Part shown: piece after piece, positions 43,990 to 52,363 of the stretch
Position numbering within the stretch: the stretch's first letter is position 1
How the letters are laid out: each line of letters opens with the position of its first letter
DNA from: Tissierellales bacterium
GTDB lineage: Bacteria; Bacillota; Clostridia; Tissierellales; Sedimentibacteraceae
NCBI GenBank assembly: GCA_018433765.1
Contig: JAHDQO010000013.1
Span: 1-64,000, forward strand
Direction: 5' to 3'
Length of the DNA: 64,000 nucleotides
Program-made: the position numbers and the translations under genes
The notes under the pieces: generated by a model
Told to the model about the DNA's origin: nothing
The model's input: the letters and a program-made list of their open reading frames with translations, nothing else
Databases searched by the model: none

Positions 43990-44898
43990 ATGATTACTGT
44001 TCTTTTATCCGTATTAGCCATACTAGGCGTTTTGTTTTTGATTAGGTTTATAAGTGATTTTATAAAGAATAAACTTCAGCTAGAGGATAATTCATGGACA
44101 AAGGTTTCTATCATAGGATTTGTAACAAACTTTTTTGATGCGTTAGGAATAGGTTCATTTGCAACAGGGGCTGCACTGCTTAGAATAATGAAACAATGTA
44201 GTGATAGAGTAATACCGGGAACATTAAATGTTGGCTATACAATACCTGTTATGTTAGAAGCATTTATTTTCATAAAAGTTATACAAGTTGAAGCCTTAAC
44301 TTTAATTCCAATGATATTTTCTGCTATCATAGGAGCGTGGATAGGAGCAGGAGTTGTTTCTAAACTTTCAGAGAAAAAAGTACAAAAAGTTATGGGAACA
44401 GCATTACTGCTTACAGGATTTTTAATGATAGCAAGTCAGCTAGGTTTAATTCCAAGCGGCGGAGATTCAATAGGTTTAGCAGGATGGAAATTAGGACTTG
44501 CTGTAGCAGTTAACTTTATTTTAGGTGCTTTAATGACAGCAGGAATTGGTCTTTATGCTCCTTGTATGGTACTAGTGTATTTCTTAGGAATGTCTCCTAA
44601 GGTTGCATTTCCTATAATGTTTGGTTCATGTGCTTTTCTTATGCCAATAGCTTCTATCAAATTCATAAAAGAAGGTGCATATAACAGAAAGGCATCAATG
44701 GCATTTACTACTATAGGTGCTGTTGGTGTTGTAATAGCAGTGTATTTAGTAAAATCACTACCTACAAATATATTAACATGGGTAGTTGTAGGAGTAGTAT
44801 TATACACAGCAATATCTTTATTAAAAGATGCAAGAAAAGAATCTGCAAGAAAAGAAACAAAACTAGATGGAAAGCTGATACAAGAAATTGAGGCATAA
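43990..44898 (+). CDS. TSUP (TauE/SafE) family membrane transporter, copy 2
   Basis: A 302-residue protein with about eight membrane segments, clearly paralogous to the gene at 36896. It shares VTNFFDALGIGSFATGAALLR-type sequence (about residues 46-66), SDRVIPGTLNVGYTIPVM and GLYAPCMVLVYFLGMSPKVA. It starts 27 bases after prdE with GGAGG before the ATG and is the last gene of the operon. As the only membrane proteins of the cluster, the two TSUP copies are candidates for moving proline in or 5-aminovalerate out. That is an inference; the family is best known for sulfur-containing anions. Confidence 0.83.
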   Translation: MITVLLSVLAILGVLFLIRFISDFIKNKLQLEDNSWTKVSIIGFVTNFFDALGIGSFATGAALLRIMKQCSDRVIPGTLNVGYTIPVMLEAFIFIKVIQVEALTLIPMIFSAIIGAWIGAGVVSKLSEKKVQKVMGTALLLTGFLMIASQLGLIPSGGDSIGLAGWKLGLAVAVNFILGALMTAGIGLYAPCMVLVYFLGMSPKVAFPIMFGSCAFLMPIASIKFIKEGAYNRKASMAFTTIGAVGVVIAVYLVKSLPTNILTWVVVGVVLYTAISLLKDARKESARKETKLDGKLIQEIEA

Positions 44899-44966
44899 AA
44901 TAATATGCTAAACCAATAAATCTTATCATACCATACCCTTCTATAATACAATAGAATAACAATAAA

Positions 44967-44988
44967 GGGAGCAGCTTTTACCGCTCCC
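44967..44988 (+). terminator. terminator of the prd operon
   Basis: GGGAGC and GCTCCC pair around a 10-base loop, followed by AATTTTAT. It is GC-rich against the background and lies about 70 bases after the last prd gene. Confidence 0.65.
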
Positions 44989-45146
44989 AATTTTATGTCT
45001 TAATAATTTTTTGCCTTATAATAAAATTAATATTAGCTATTTCCATCATTACATTACATAAAAAATTCCTTATTGTTCTAATATGCACACAAAATATATA
45101 AAGTATTCTAATCCTTTTATCCATATATTATTTTTAATAGTAAAAA

Positions 45147-45180
45147 CTCCAACTAACAAAGTTTCCTTTATTAGTTGGAG
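45147..45180 (-). repeat. AGCTCCAACTAAT hairpin, copy C
   Basis: CTCCAACTAA/TTAGTTGGAG with an inner AAAG/CTTT stem. The adjoining minus-strand sequence GGTACTACTT is shared with copy B, so a longer unit was duplicated. Confidence 0.7.
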
Positions 45181-45258
45181 CTGAAAGTAGTACCAGCGTA
45201 TATATACCTAAGGGTATGTTTCAGTTTTTTCTGGTTTACTTTCACTATCCTTTTATGT

Positions 45259-45342
45259 TTAATAAAACAGGAACAAAATTAATATTTTAAGAACAGTATT
45301 TACTTGTCTAGTAGTTATCTTAAACTTTTTAACTACAAATAT
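45259..45342 (-). pseudogene. probable relic of a second peptide precursor gene
   Basis: On the minus strand AAGGTGA stands 8 bases before ATATTTGTAGTTAAA, which lines up with ATGTTTATAGTTAAA of the peptide gene at 32933. The ATG has become ATA. The frame (FVVKKFK...) runs 27 codons but has lost the Cys-rich core. The same promoter and hairpin flank it as at the intact locus, which supports the reading as a decayed copy. Confidence 0.45.
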
Positions 45343-45369
45343 TCAAGAATTCACCTTAATTTTGGCTTT

Positions 45370-45417
45370 AAATAGACGGTTGCTAACATATTATTTAAAT
45401 TTCGCAATCGTCTATTT
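45370..45417. other. 14-bp stem hairpin in the relic peptide leader
   Basis: AAATAGACGGTTGC pairs with GCAATCGTCTATTT (one G-T pair) around a 20-base loop. It lies between the minus-strand promoter at 45525 and the relic peptide. A terminator or attenuator is possible. Confidence 0.5.
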
Positions 45418-45524
45418 TAAAATATAAGTAATAATATATAATAGAATAAGATCAATCAAAAGTAATAATCAAGAAAAACAACTAAATAATATTAAAAATG
45501 CATTAAATTGTAAATAACAATTTA

Positions 45525-45553
45525 ATTATATACATAAAAAAACAGCTTGTCAA
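45525..45553 (-). promoter_or_regulatory. sigma-A promoter, duplicate of the peptide promoter
   Basis: Minus strand: TTGACA, 17 bases beginning AGCTGT, then TATAAT. It matches the promoter at 33062-33090. The surrounding gap 44899-45696 (798 bases) holds, in order, the prd terminator, hairpin C, the relic peptide, a hairpin and this promoter. Confidence 0.8.
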
Positions 45554-45696
45554 CAAAATCAACAAATAATTATAATATTGTTTATAAAAAAACTAATATT
45601 AATTAAATTATTTTAATTTTTATGTTTTCTCTTTTGATGTATAATAATTACATAAAAATAGCTAACTTATAATAATCTATGTATAAGGAGATATAT

Positions 45697-46335
45697 ATGA
45701 CTGATAGAGAAAATGAAAATTTAGTAGGGGATATAGATGGTTTAATTGGATACATTTCCTTTGAAGGAAAAGAATATATTGATATTCGTTATAAGAAAGA
45801 AGTTGTACCAGTTCCTAAACGAGAGAGACACCATGTTATTTATAAGCTTCTGGAAGATAATTGTGATGTTATATTTTGCACAGATCAAAAAAATGATGAT
45901 TTTATGTTTGAATGTAGAGAACAATTTGTAATTTTTGCAGTTGATGGTGGTGGAAATTGTTTTGGTACTATTGGTGGTATGGGTGATATAAATGATGATA
46001 ATTATCCAGTAGGTTATGTTTGCCACGAAGGGCTAAGTGGAAGAATTGCCAACAATTTCAGAGAATTTATGGAGCTGGTTAATTTTTATCCATTTTGGTA
46101 TGACATATTAAAGTTTGAAAAAATGGGAATAAATTATTCAATCTCCGAATTAGAAAATGAAAGAATTGAATTTAACAGTAAATATTTAGAGCAGCAGGAG
46201 GAAATTGCAAAAATACTTAATCTTAATAAAAACAATGATTCAATAAAATTACTTATATCAAACTTAAAAGATAAGCCTAAGTTTACTGTGTATGGCTTAG
46301 ACGAAGAGCATAATCCTTATCAAAATTTGTTATAA
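45697..46335 (+). CDS. SUKH (SMI1/KNR4) domain protein
   Basis: A 212-residue soluble protein. The stretch EQFVIFAVDGGGNCFGTIGG, then PVGYVCHEGLSGRIANNFRE and LVNFYPFWYDILKF, is the core of SMI1/KNR4-type domains. Many bacterial SUKH proteins are immunity proteins that neutralise contact-dependent or polymorphic toxins, but no toxin gene is near. I chose the ATG at 45697, with AAGGAG 7 bases upstream, over one six codons earlier. A secreted-protein gene follows by 25 bases and is probably co-transcribed. Confidence 0.7.
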   Translation: MTDRENENLVGDIDGLIGYISFEGKEYIDIRYKKEVVPVPKRERHHVIYKLLEDNCDVIFCTDQKNDDFMFECREQFVIFAVDGGGNCFGTIGGMGDINDDNYPVGYVCHEGLSGRIANNFREFMELVNFYPFWYDILKFEKMGINYSISELENERIEFNSKYLEQQEEIAKILNLNKNNDSIKLLISNLKDKPKFTVYGLDEEHNPYQNLL

Positions 46336-46360
46336 AAAAAATATATAGAAGGTGAGAGTT

Positions 46361-47956
46361 ATGAAAAAAATAATTATTGTTTTAACCATTATAATTTGTT
46401 TAAGTGCTAATGTTGTATCTGCAGGAGAAAAACAAGAACCTATAGAAAGTATTCAAATAAAAGGATGTAACGAATATATAGAAGATGATCCAGAACAAAT
46501 ACAAATCTATATAGATTATGAACCTACAACTATTTATCTTATAGATGACAAAAGTGTAACACAAATTTTTACTAATAGCTTTTCTAATCTAAACAATTAT
46601 GGCTTTACAGTAGAATGTGATGATTGGTTATACTATACAAATTTCAATAAAAATGAGTCTTTATATAGAAAAAAAGGAAAATACAATGAGCTTATTTTAG
46701 ATAGAAAACAAGTATATGGGATAAATTACAATTACTATAAAAAGAAACTTTACTTTGGATGCTTTAATGAAGAAAAAGAATGTATGCAGTTATGCTGTAT
46801 TAATAAAGATGGTTATGAGTTTGAAGAATTAATAGATAACATTGGAAATGACATTTATTCTATAGATAAATATATTTATTATACAATACAGCCGTATTAT
46901 AAACTGTATAGATTAGACTTGTCAACTGGAGAAATTGAGCAGTTAACACGAAAACGAACAGAATATATAAATATATATAATAAAAAGCTGTACTATGTTA
47001 ATAGGAATAATATAAAAGAACTTGACTTAGATACTGGAGAAGAAAAATTACTTAAATCAGAAAAAGGTATTAAACATTTACAATATTTTGACAATTGTTT
47101 ATATTACAGCTGTGATGAAGGTATTAAAAAAATAAATTTAGATACATATGAAATTGAAACATTGCTTGAAAACAAAGCTGAACTTCAAGTAAAAGGATTA
47201 GCAGTATCATATAATTGTATACTTTTCTTAGGTTATAATTTTGATGAAGAAAATGAAAAAGAAAATCAATTTGTTTATAAAATAGACCATGATGGTAGTA
47301 ATTTAACTCAGATATACGATAAAGAAAACATAAGTAAGATAAATGTATATATAGATAAGATTTTTATAACTAATGATAAATTTGCAGAAAGTGAAGAAGA
47401 CAAATTCATTAAAATTATAGACTATGAAGGAAATGAAATTTACTTTCAGCTAGAGGAAAACGGTGCTTGTGATATAGGTATGTGTAAAATGGAATGGTCT
47501 ACTCCGTATTCACCTATATGTTATGGTATTCCTTGCTTTTTACGTGATATTTTGGGGAATGAAAAAGTTGATGAATGGCTGTTTCAATTTGAGAGTTTAG
47601 ATAATCCAGATGGACGAGATAAATTCGAACTAAATGTAATAAATGCTGTAAAAGAAATGAATGTACCAAAAGATGGTTTTATAAAAGAAAGTGGTGAAAT
47701 TTTCACAGAAGAACAAATTGAAGCTATGTTTTTAGGTGACCAAAAGCTTATAAACAGAGCTTTTATAAACGAGGGTGCAATTCTTATAGATGATGAAATA
47801 TATAGTGCAGACTGGATTGTTAATCACTCTGTTGATGATTATAAAAAAGTAGGTATTACAGAAGAAGTATTAAATAAATATCTTGAAAAAATAATAAATA
47901 CTCCATTGAAAGAAAATTATGAAATATTAAAAGAAAGATATAAAAAACTTCTATAG
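46361..47956 (+). CDS. secreted beta-propeller-like protein (DUF5050 type)
   Basis: A 531-residue protein with a signal peptide (about 1-23, ending VVSAGE). The middle is a run of repeats with the pattern xYYxxxxxxLYRxDLxTGE, such as NKKLYYVNRNNIKELDLDTG and DNCLYYSCDEGIKKINLDTY. These look like blades of a DUF5050-type propeller. The last 150 residues or so (from about EMNVPKDGFIKESGEIFTEE) form a separate helical domain I do not recognise. Start: ATG with AAGGTGAG 6 bases upstream. It follows the SUKH gene closely. The ligand is unknown; a cell-surface sensor or binding protein is possible. Confidence 0.65.
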   Translation: MKKIIIVLTIIICLSANVVSAGEKQEPIESIQIKGCNEYIEDDPEQIQIYIDYEPTTIYLIDDKSVTQIFTNSFSNLNNYGFTVECDDWLYYTNFNKNESLYRKKGKYNELILDRKQVYGINYNYYKKKLYFGCFNEEKECMQLCCINKDGYEFEELIDNIGNDIYSIDKYIYYTIQPYYKLYRLDLSTGEIEQLTRKRTEYINIYNKKLYYVNRNNIKELDLDTGEEKLLKSEKGIKHLQYFDNCLYYSCDEGIKKINLDTYEIETLLENKAELQVKGLAVSYNCILFLGYNFDEENEKENQFVYKIDHDGSNLTQIYDKENISKINVYIDKIFITNDKFAESEEDKFIKIIDYEGNEIYFQLEENGACDIGMCKMEWSTPYSPICYGIPCFLRDILGNEKVDEWLFQFESLDNPDGRDKFELNVINAVKEMNVPKDGFIKESGEIFTEEQIEAMFLGDQKLINRAFINEGAILIDDEIYSADWIVNHSVDDYKKVGITEEVLNKYLEKIINTPLKENYEILKERYKKLL

Positions 47957-48022
47957 TTTTAAATTAGTTTTTTAAATAAATTAAATTAGCTAATTGTTTT
48001 ACATATTTACAATAATTTAAAG

Positions 48023-48099
48023 AATAATTTAAGCTTTAGGACTGTAGTATATATGGTAATGTATCATGTAATACTAAATATCCAAAAGCTTAAATTATT
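48023..48099. terminator. long hairpin between convergent genes
   Basis: AATAATTTAAGCTTT pairs perfectly with AAAGCTTAAATTATT. Inside, GTAGTAT/ATACTAA-like sequence can extend the structure. At 77 bases it may be a bidirectional terminator or a small MITE. Confidence 0.6.
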
Positions 48100-48101
48100 G
48101 T

Positions 48102-48569
48102 TCATTTAAATATTTTATCTATTTCTGATTTAATACTGTCCTCTCCTGCAAAATGTCCCATCTTAGCGCCTACTAAAGCATAGCAGTTTAAAACTTTTCC
48201 ATTCTTCTGTTCAACTTTTTTCTTAATATAATTATGTACTTTTTCGCTACCCTTTAATTCTCTAGATTGTTGAAATGTTATTATTGTTACCTCCTTATTT
48301 GACAAATCAGCATTATTTAAGAAAGCGTTTATGGCAGGAGAACTATTACTTGCCCATATTGGTGTCATGATAAAAATTTCATTATCATTTTTAATTTTGT
48401 TCCATGGTTCTTCTTCAAGAGTAGAACCTTTTTTTCTTATTGCTTGAAAAACATTTCCATTTTTTGCTTCTTTCAACTCAATTACTTTTGCACCCAATCT
48501 TTCTCCTAAGTTTTCTGCACCTACTCTAGTGTTATTATTTTTAGAGTAATATACAACTGCTGTTGACAT
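48102..48569 (-). CDS. flavodoxin-family protein
   Basis: A 155-residue protein. The start, STAVVYYSKNNNTRVGAENL, matches the FMN-phosphate loop of the flavodoxin/menaquinone-dependent group (SxxxNT). The loop TPIWASNSSPAINAFL fits the flavin-ring contact region. It is a likely one- or two-electron carrier or quinone-type reductase in the cytoplasm. The start is the ATG at 48569 with GAGGAGG 7 bases upstream. The gene is monocistronic, convergent with the DUF5050-like gene, and nothing nearby identifies its redox partner. Confidence 0.85.
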   Translation of the reverse strand: MSTAVVYYSKNNNTRVGAENLGERLGAKVIELKEAKNGNVFQAIRKKGSTLEEEPWNKIKNDNEIFIMTPIWASNSSPAINAFLNNADLSNKEVTIITFQQSRELKGSEKVHNYIKKKVEQKNGKVLNCYALVGAKMGHFAGEDSIKSEIDKIFK

Positions 48570-48639
48570 ATTATACCTCCTCACGATATATTATAATTTT
48601 TCACTAATTATACATTATTTACTAAACTATTACAAATTA

Positions 48640-48704
48640 TAGAATTAGGGGACGGTACTTTTTTGCTCATTATATGAGCAAAAAAGTACCGTCCCCTAAT
48701 TCTA
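48640..48704. repeat. perfect GGGGACGGT inverted repeat
   Basis: A perfect 31-bp inverted repeat with a 3-base loop. Its arms contain TTAGGGGACGGTACTTTTTT. A related hairpin at 57791-57857 shares GGGGACGG and the A/T-rich inner arm. The form suggests a REP-type or MITE-type element. Confidence 0.8.
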
Positions 48705-48764
48705 ACCGATAAAAAGCTGAATATTTATGGTATAATATAGAAAAAGTATTTTTGGAGGTTCAGA

Positions 48765-50747
48765 ATGAAAAAAATAGGTGTAAATGGATTTTCTGAGTTT
48801 AATTATTTATCACAACTAAAAGTTAGTAAAAAAGGTAAAATAGCATTTATTAAGAGTAATGCAGTAGTTAAAGATAATAAATATATTTCAGATTTATATC
48901 TTTTAGATGAAAATAATAATGCTAAAAAAATGACTTCTAGTGGAGATGTAAGTAATTTTATATGGCTTGATGATAATACATTAATTTTTCCAGCTGTTAG
49001 AAAAGAAAAAGACAAAAAAGAAAAGAAAAAGAATATACCATTAACTGTATTTCAAAAATTACTAATTAATGGTGGTGAAGCTGAAGAATTTTTAAGATTT
49101 AATATGGAAGTAACATCTTTATATCCTATTTGTGAAAATAAATATTTATTTATTGCCAAATACAATAAAGAGCATGAAAATCTTATGAAATGTGAAGATA
49201 AAGAAAAAAGAACAGAAAAAATTAATGAGGAGAAAGATTATATAGTATTAGATGAAATACCATTTTGGTCAAATGGAGCTGGTATAACAAACAAGATAAG
49301 GAATAGACTATATATTTATGATAATGGAGAAATTACTCCATTAACTAATGAGTATACAAATGTAGGAAATTTTGAATTATACGATAATTATGCAGTATTT
49401 ACTGGTAGAGAATTTAAAGATAAAATGGAAACAAAAGAAAATTTATATTATATACCTTTTGATACATTAAAAATTGAAAATATAACTCATGAAGATACAT
49501 ATTATTATAACTGTATAGTTCCAATATCAGAGAGTGAATTAATTACGTATGGAACAAATGGTAAAAAACACGGAATTAATGAAGACGGCGAATTTTTATT
49601 ATATAATTTCAAAACAAAAAAAATCGAGACATTAGGTAATGTAGGAGAATACAGTGTAGGAAACAGAATGAACAGTGATGTTAAATATAAATCTGCTGAT
49701 AATAAATTTTTATATGATGGTAAAGGATTTTATTTTACAGCAACTTTGAATGATAATGTTAAAATAATGTACTTAAATATAGATAATAGAGAGTTAAAAG
49801 AGATTACAAAAGAAAAATGTGTAATTAATGAGATTGCATTTGTTAATGAATCTATTTATTTTATTGGAATGAGGGGCATGTTAGGAAGTGAAATCCATAG
49901 ACTATCCAGTAATAATTCAATTGAAACATTAACAAGTTTCAACAAAAATGCTCAAGAATATGAAATTTCAGAACCTCAAGAATTTACTTTTGCAAATAAA
50001 GATGGGGTAAAAATATATGGATGGGTAATAAAACCGATTGGATTTGAAGAAGGAAAGAAATATCCTACTATATTAGAAGTACACGGAGGACCAAAAACAA
50101 CATATGGACCAAACTATATACATGAAATTCAATATTTAGCTTCTGAAGGTTATGCTGTTATATACTGCAATCCAACAGGTTCAGCAGGTAGAGGTAATGA
50201 GTTTGCTGATTTAAGGAGAAAATATGGAACTATAGACTATGATGACTTAATGATGTTTGCAGATGAATGTATTAAAGCTTTTAATTGGATAGATGAAGAG
50301 AGAATGGGAGTAACAGGTGGGTCTTATGGAGGATTTATGACTAACTGGATAATAGGTCATACTTCTAGGTTTAAAGCAGCTGTTTCACAAAGAAGTATAT
50401 CAAATTGGATATCTAAGTCCAATACTACAGATATAGGGTACTATTTTAATAAAGATCAAATAGGAGAAACTGCATGGACTGATTACGAAGAATTATGGGA
50501 TAAATCACCTCTTAAATATGCAGATAAAGCATCAACACCTACTCTTTTTATACATTCAGAAGAAGATTACAGATGCTGGCTTGTTGAAGGACTCCAAATG
50601 TTCACAGCATTAAAATTCTTTGGAGTTGAATCAAGAATGGTTAGATTCAAAGGAGAAAACCATGAACTTAGCAGAAGCGGGCTTCCTAAACATAGAATAA
50701 GAAGATTAAAAGAAATGAAGGATTGGTTTGATAAATATTTAAAGTAA
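48765..50747 (+). CDS. S9-family peptidase (acylaminoacyl-peptidase/prolyl-oligopeptidase type)
   Basis: A 660-residue serine peptidase. The N-terminal 400 residues have the repeated pattern of a beta-propeller (LYLLDENNNAKKMTSSGDVS, for example). The C-terminal alpha/beta-hydrolase domain has the nucleophile Ser520 in TGGSYGGFMT, an aspartate in HSEEDYRC and a histidine in GENHELSRSG. These enzymes cut short peptides, often taken up as nutrients, in the cytoplasm. There is no signal peptide. Start: ATG with TTGGAGG 7 bases upstream. Peptide degradation suits an amino-acid fermenter and could supply proline to the Prd system. Confidence 0.92.
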   Translation: MKKIGVNGFSEFNYLSQLKVSKKGKIAFIKSNAVVKDNKYISDLYLLDENNNAKKMTSSGDVSNFIWLDDNTLIFPAVRKEKDKKEKKKNIPLTVFQKLLINGGEAEEFLRFNMEVTSLYPICENKYLFIAKYNKEHENLMKCEDKEKRTEKINEEKDYIVLDEIPFWSNGAGITNKIRNRLYIYDNGEITPLTNEYTNVGNFELYDNYAVFTGREFKDKMETKENLYYIPFDTLKIENITHEDTYYYNCIVPISESELITYGTNGKKHGINEDGEFLLYNFKTKKIETLGNVGEYSVGNRMNSDVKYKSADNKFLYDGKGFYFTATLNDNVKIMYLNIDNRELKEITKEKCVINEIAFVNESIYFIGMRGMLGSEIHRLSSNNSIETLTSFNKNAQEYEISEPQEFTFANKDGVKIYGWVIKPIGFEEGKKYPTILEVHGGPKTTYGPNYIHEIQYLASEGYAVIYCNPTGSAGRGNEFADLRRKYGTIDYDDLMMFADECIKAFNWIDEERMGVTGGSYGGFMTNWIIGHTSRFKAAVSQRSISNWISKSNTTDIGYYFNKDQIGETAWTDYEELWDKSPLKYADKASTPTLFIHSEEDYRCWLVEGLQMFTALKFFGVESRMVRFKGENHELSRSGLPKHRIRRLKEMKDWFDKYLK

Positions 50748-50754
50748 TAAAAAA

Positions 50755-50945
50755 AAGCCCTTGAAATAGGGCTTCAGATTGTTGACAAAGTCAACAAGAT
50801 GACAGGCTTTTGAGAAACTTGAAGTTCGAGGCGTGCCGAAAACGAGTAAGCGGAGCGTATATAGAAATACGTGAGCATTCTCGATTGAGGCAACAACGAT
50901 GAAATTTGGGTTTGTCAATAGCCTGAAGCCCTTGAAATAGGGCTT
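50755..50945. mobile_element. 151-bp MITE-like element flanked by a duplicated 20-bp terminator
   Basis: The 20-mer AAGCCCTTGAAATAGGGCTT occurs at 50755-50774 and again at 50926-50945, the second followed by T7. Between them is a 151-bp element with terminal inverted repeats CAGATTGTTGACAAA and TTTGTCAATAGCCTG (a few mismatches) and internal dyads. It is richer in GC (GGCGTGCCG, GCGGAGCG) than its surroundings. It looks like a non-autonomous transposon that entered the terminator of the peptidase gene. With flanking sequence it fills the gap 50748-51059. Confidence 0.7.
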
Positions 50946-51059
50946 TTTTTAGTTTCAAATTTATAAGTTATAATAAAGTTATTTTTATGTAGTTGACATT
51001 ATAGATATAAAGTGATACATTAGAAATGGAAAGCTTGCTTTCCATGCGGAGGTGTTTTA

Positions 51060-51257
51060 TTGAAAAATAAGCTTGAAGAATTAAGAAAACAGCGTGGTAT
51101 AAGGCAGGAAGAACTAGCTGCTAGTCTGAAAGTATCACGTCAAACAATAGGTTCACTTGAAAATGGCAGATATAATCCATCAATTTTATTAGCTTTCAAA
51201 ATTGCAAGGTATTTTAATATGAGTATTGAAGATATTTTTATTTATGAGGAGGAATAG
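51060..51257 (+). CDS. Xre-family HTH regulator (YozG-like)
   Basis: A 65-residue single-domain helix-turn-helix protein (LEELRKQRGIRQEELAASLK, then SRQTIGSLENGRYNPSI), the size of YozG/small Cro-like regulators. These often control the membrane protein encoded beside them. The start codon is TTG, with GGAGGTG 6 bases upstream; no ATG is available in frame. It is two bases from the next gene (TAGCA then ATG), so it leads a three-gene operon of small membrane proteins. Confidence 0.88.
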   Translation: MKNKLEELRKQRGIRQEELAASLKVSRQTIGSLENGRYNPSILLAFKIARYFNMSIEDIFIYEEE

Positions 51258-51259
51258 CA

Positions 51260-51676
51260 ATGAAAAAAAGAGAAAATATAAAATATATTTCTTTATTAGC
51301 TGTAGGCATAGCTTTATTATTATCATCTTATTTTATAGAAAATATGCCAAAAAGAGTATTTGCATTGTGTATTAGTATAGGAATTTCATTTACTATAATA
51401 AGTCTTGTAAATATTTTTTTAGTTATTTATTTGAATAAAAGACCTATGATAAAAATTCAAAAAGATATTGATGAAAATGATGAGCGTAATGTTTACATAG
51501 AAAAATCGGCAAAAGCTAAATCACTAGATTTAATAAGACCTATAATGGTATTAATGACATTTTTATTAATATATGAAGATGCTAGTATTTTAGTTATTTT
51601 AACATCTTTGATTATTTACTTATTAGGATATATAATTCAACTATTTTATATTAAGAAACTCCATAAGGAAATTTAG
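51260..51676 (+). CDS. DUF2178-like membrane protein
   Basis: A 138-residue protein with four membrane segments (about 8-25, 33-54, 94-108 and 112-130). The cytoplasmic loop between the second and third contains DIDENDERNVYIEKSAKAKS, a hallmark of the DUF2178/DUF6773-type proteins found next to small Xre regulators. No biochemical role is known. It follows the Xre gene by two bases, with GAGGAGG as ribosome site within that gene's end. Confidence 0.75.
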   Translation: MKKRENIKYISLLAVGIALLLSSYFIENMPKRVFALCISIGISFTIISLVNIFLVIYLNKRPMIKIQKDIDENDERNVYIEKSAKAKSLDLIRPIMVLMTFLLIYEDASILVILTSLIIYLLGYIIQLFYIKKLHKEI

Positions 51677-51694
51677 ATAAAAAGGAGTTAAATT

Positions 51695-52321
51695 ATGATT
51701 AATAAATTAAAACATAGAATTACATCAGATAAATTAAGTGAGAGAATAATATCAGCGTATATTGCTTTTATAATAGTATTTTTTTTAGTAATGACAATAT
51801 CATATTTTATTTTACCTGAAGGACTGCTGAAAAATAAAAATCCACTTCAAAGTTGGGAAGTATCTAGCAATGTACTAATAGGCACATTACAAATATTTTT
51901 TTATAATATGATATCTGTTATACTTATATTATTTGGCAATCTGTTTACATCAAGACGAAAAGAAAATCAACCATTTATTCCTATAGGATATAATGGTTTC
52001 TTAATACTAATTATAATAAATGGAATAGTATTAGGCACATGGTCTTTTTCAGAAGTAGAAATATCAGCTCCTCCTTTAATCAACCGCTATTTTAGAACTT
52101 TTGACTTGCTTAATAGGTCGGGTTTATGGGAAATGACAGGTCAACTGATGATAACAACTGCAACAGCAAAGATTTCTATTATAATTACAGATTGTAAGAA
52201 TACTACAGCAAAAAAGCTCAAAGATATACATCTTTCACGTAATGAAATCTTATTATTTATCTTTGGAATTATATTAATGTTTATAGGAGCTTTTATAGAG
52301 AGTAATAGCATAATATATTAA
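51695..52321 (+). CDS. putative membrane protein, unrecognised
   Basis: A 208-residue protein with about five membrane segments (near 20-40, 60-82, 95-118, 140-160 and 185-203). The cytoplasmic tip has SRRKENQPFIPIGYNG. The general form is like SpoIIM/DUF95 proteins, but I see no decisive motif. It lies 18 bases after the DUF2178-like gene with AAAGGAG, and 42 bases before a response-regulator gene. It could therefore belong to the Xre operon and possibly be co-transcribed with the two-component system. Confidence 0.6.
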   Translation: MINKLKHRITSDKLSERIISAYIAFIIVFFLVMTISYFILPEGLLKNKNPLQSWEVSSNVLIGTLQIFFYNMISVILILFGNLFTSRRKENQPFIPIGYNGFLILIIINGIVLGTWSFSEVEISAPPLINRYFRTFDLLNRSGLWEMTGQLMITTATAKISIIITDCKNTTAKKLKDIHLSRNEILLFIFGIILMFIGAFIESNSIIY

Positions 52322-52363
52322 ATATATAGGTTATCCTTATTTTGAAAGGAATGAATTATAATT

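Noticed and set aside
45697-46335. Toxin-immunity pair around the SUKH protein
   Set aside because: The downstream secreted protein has propeller-like repeats and no toxin motif, so a polymorphic-toxin system is not supported.
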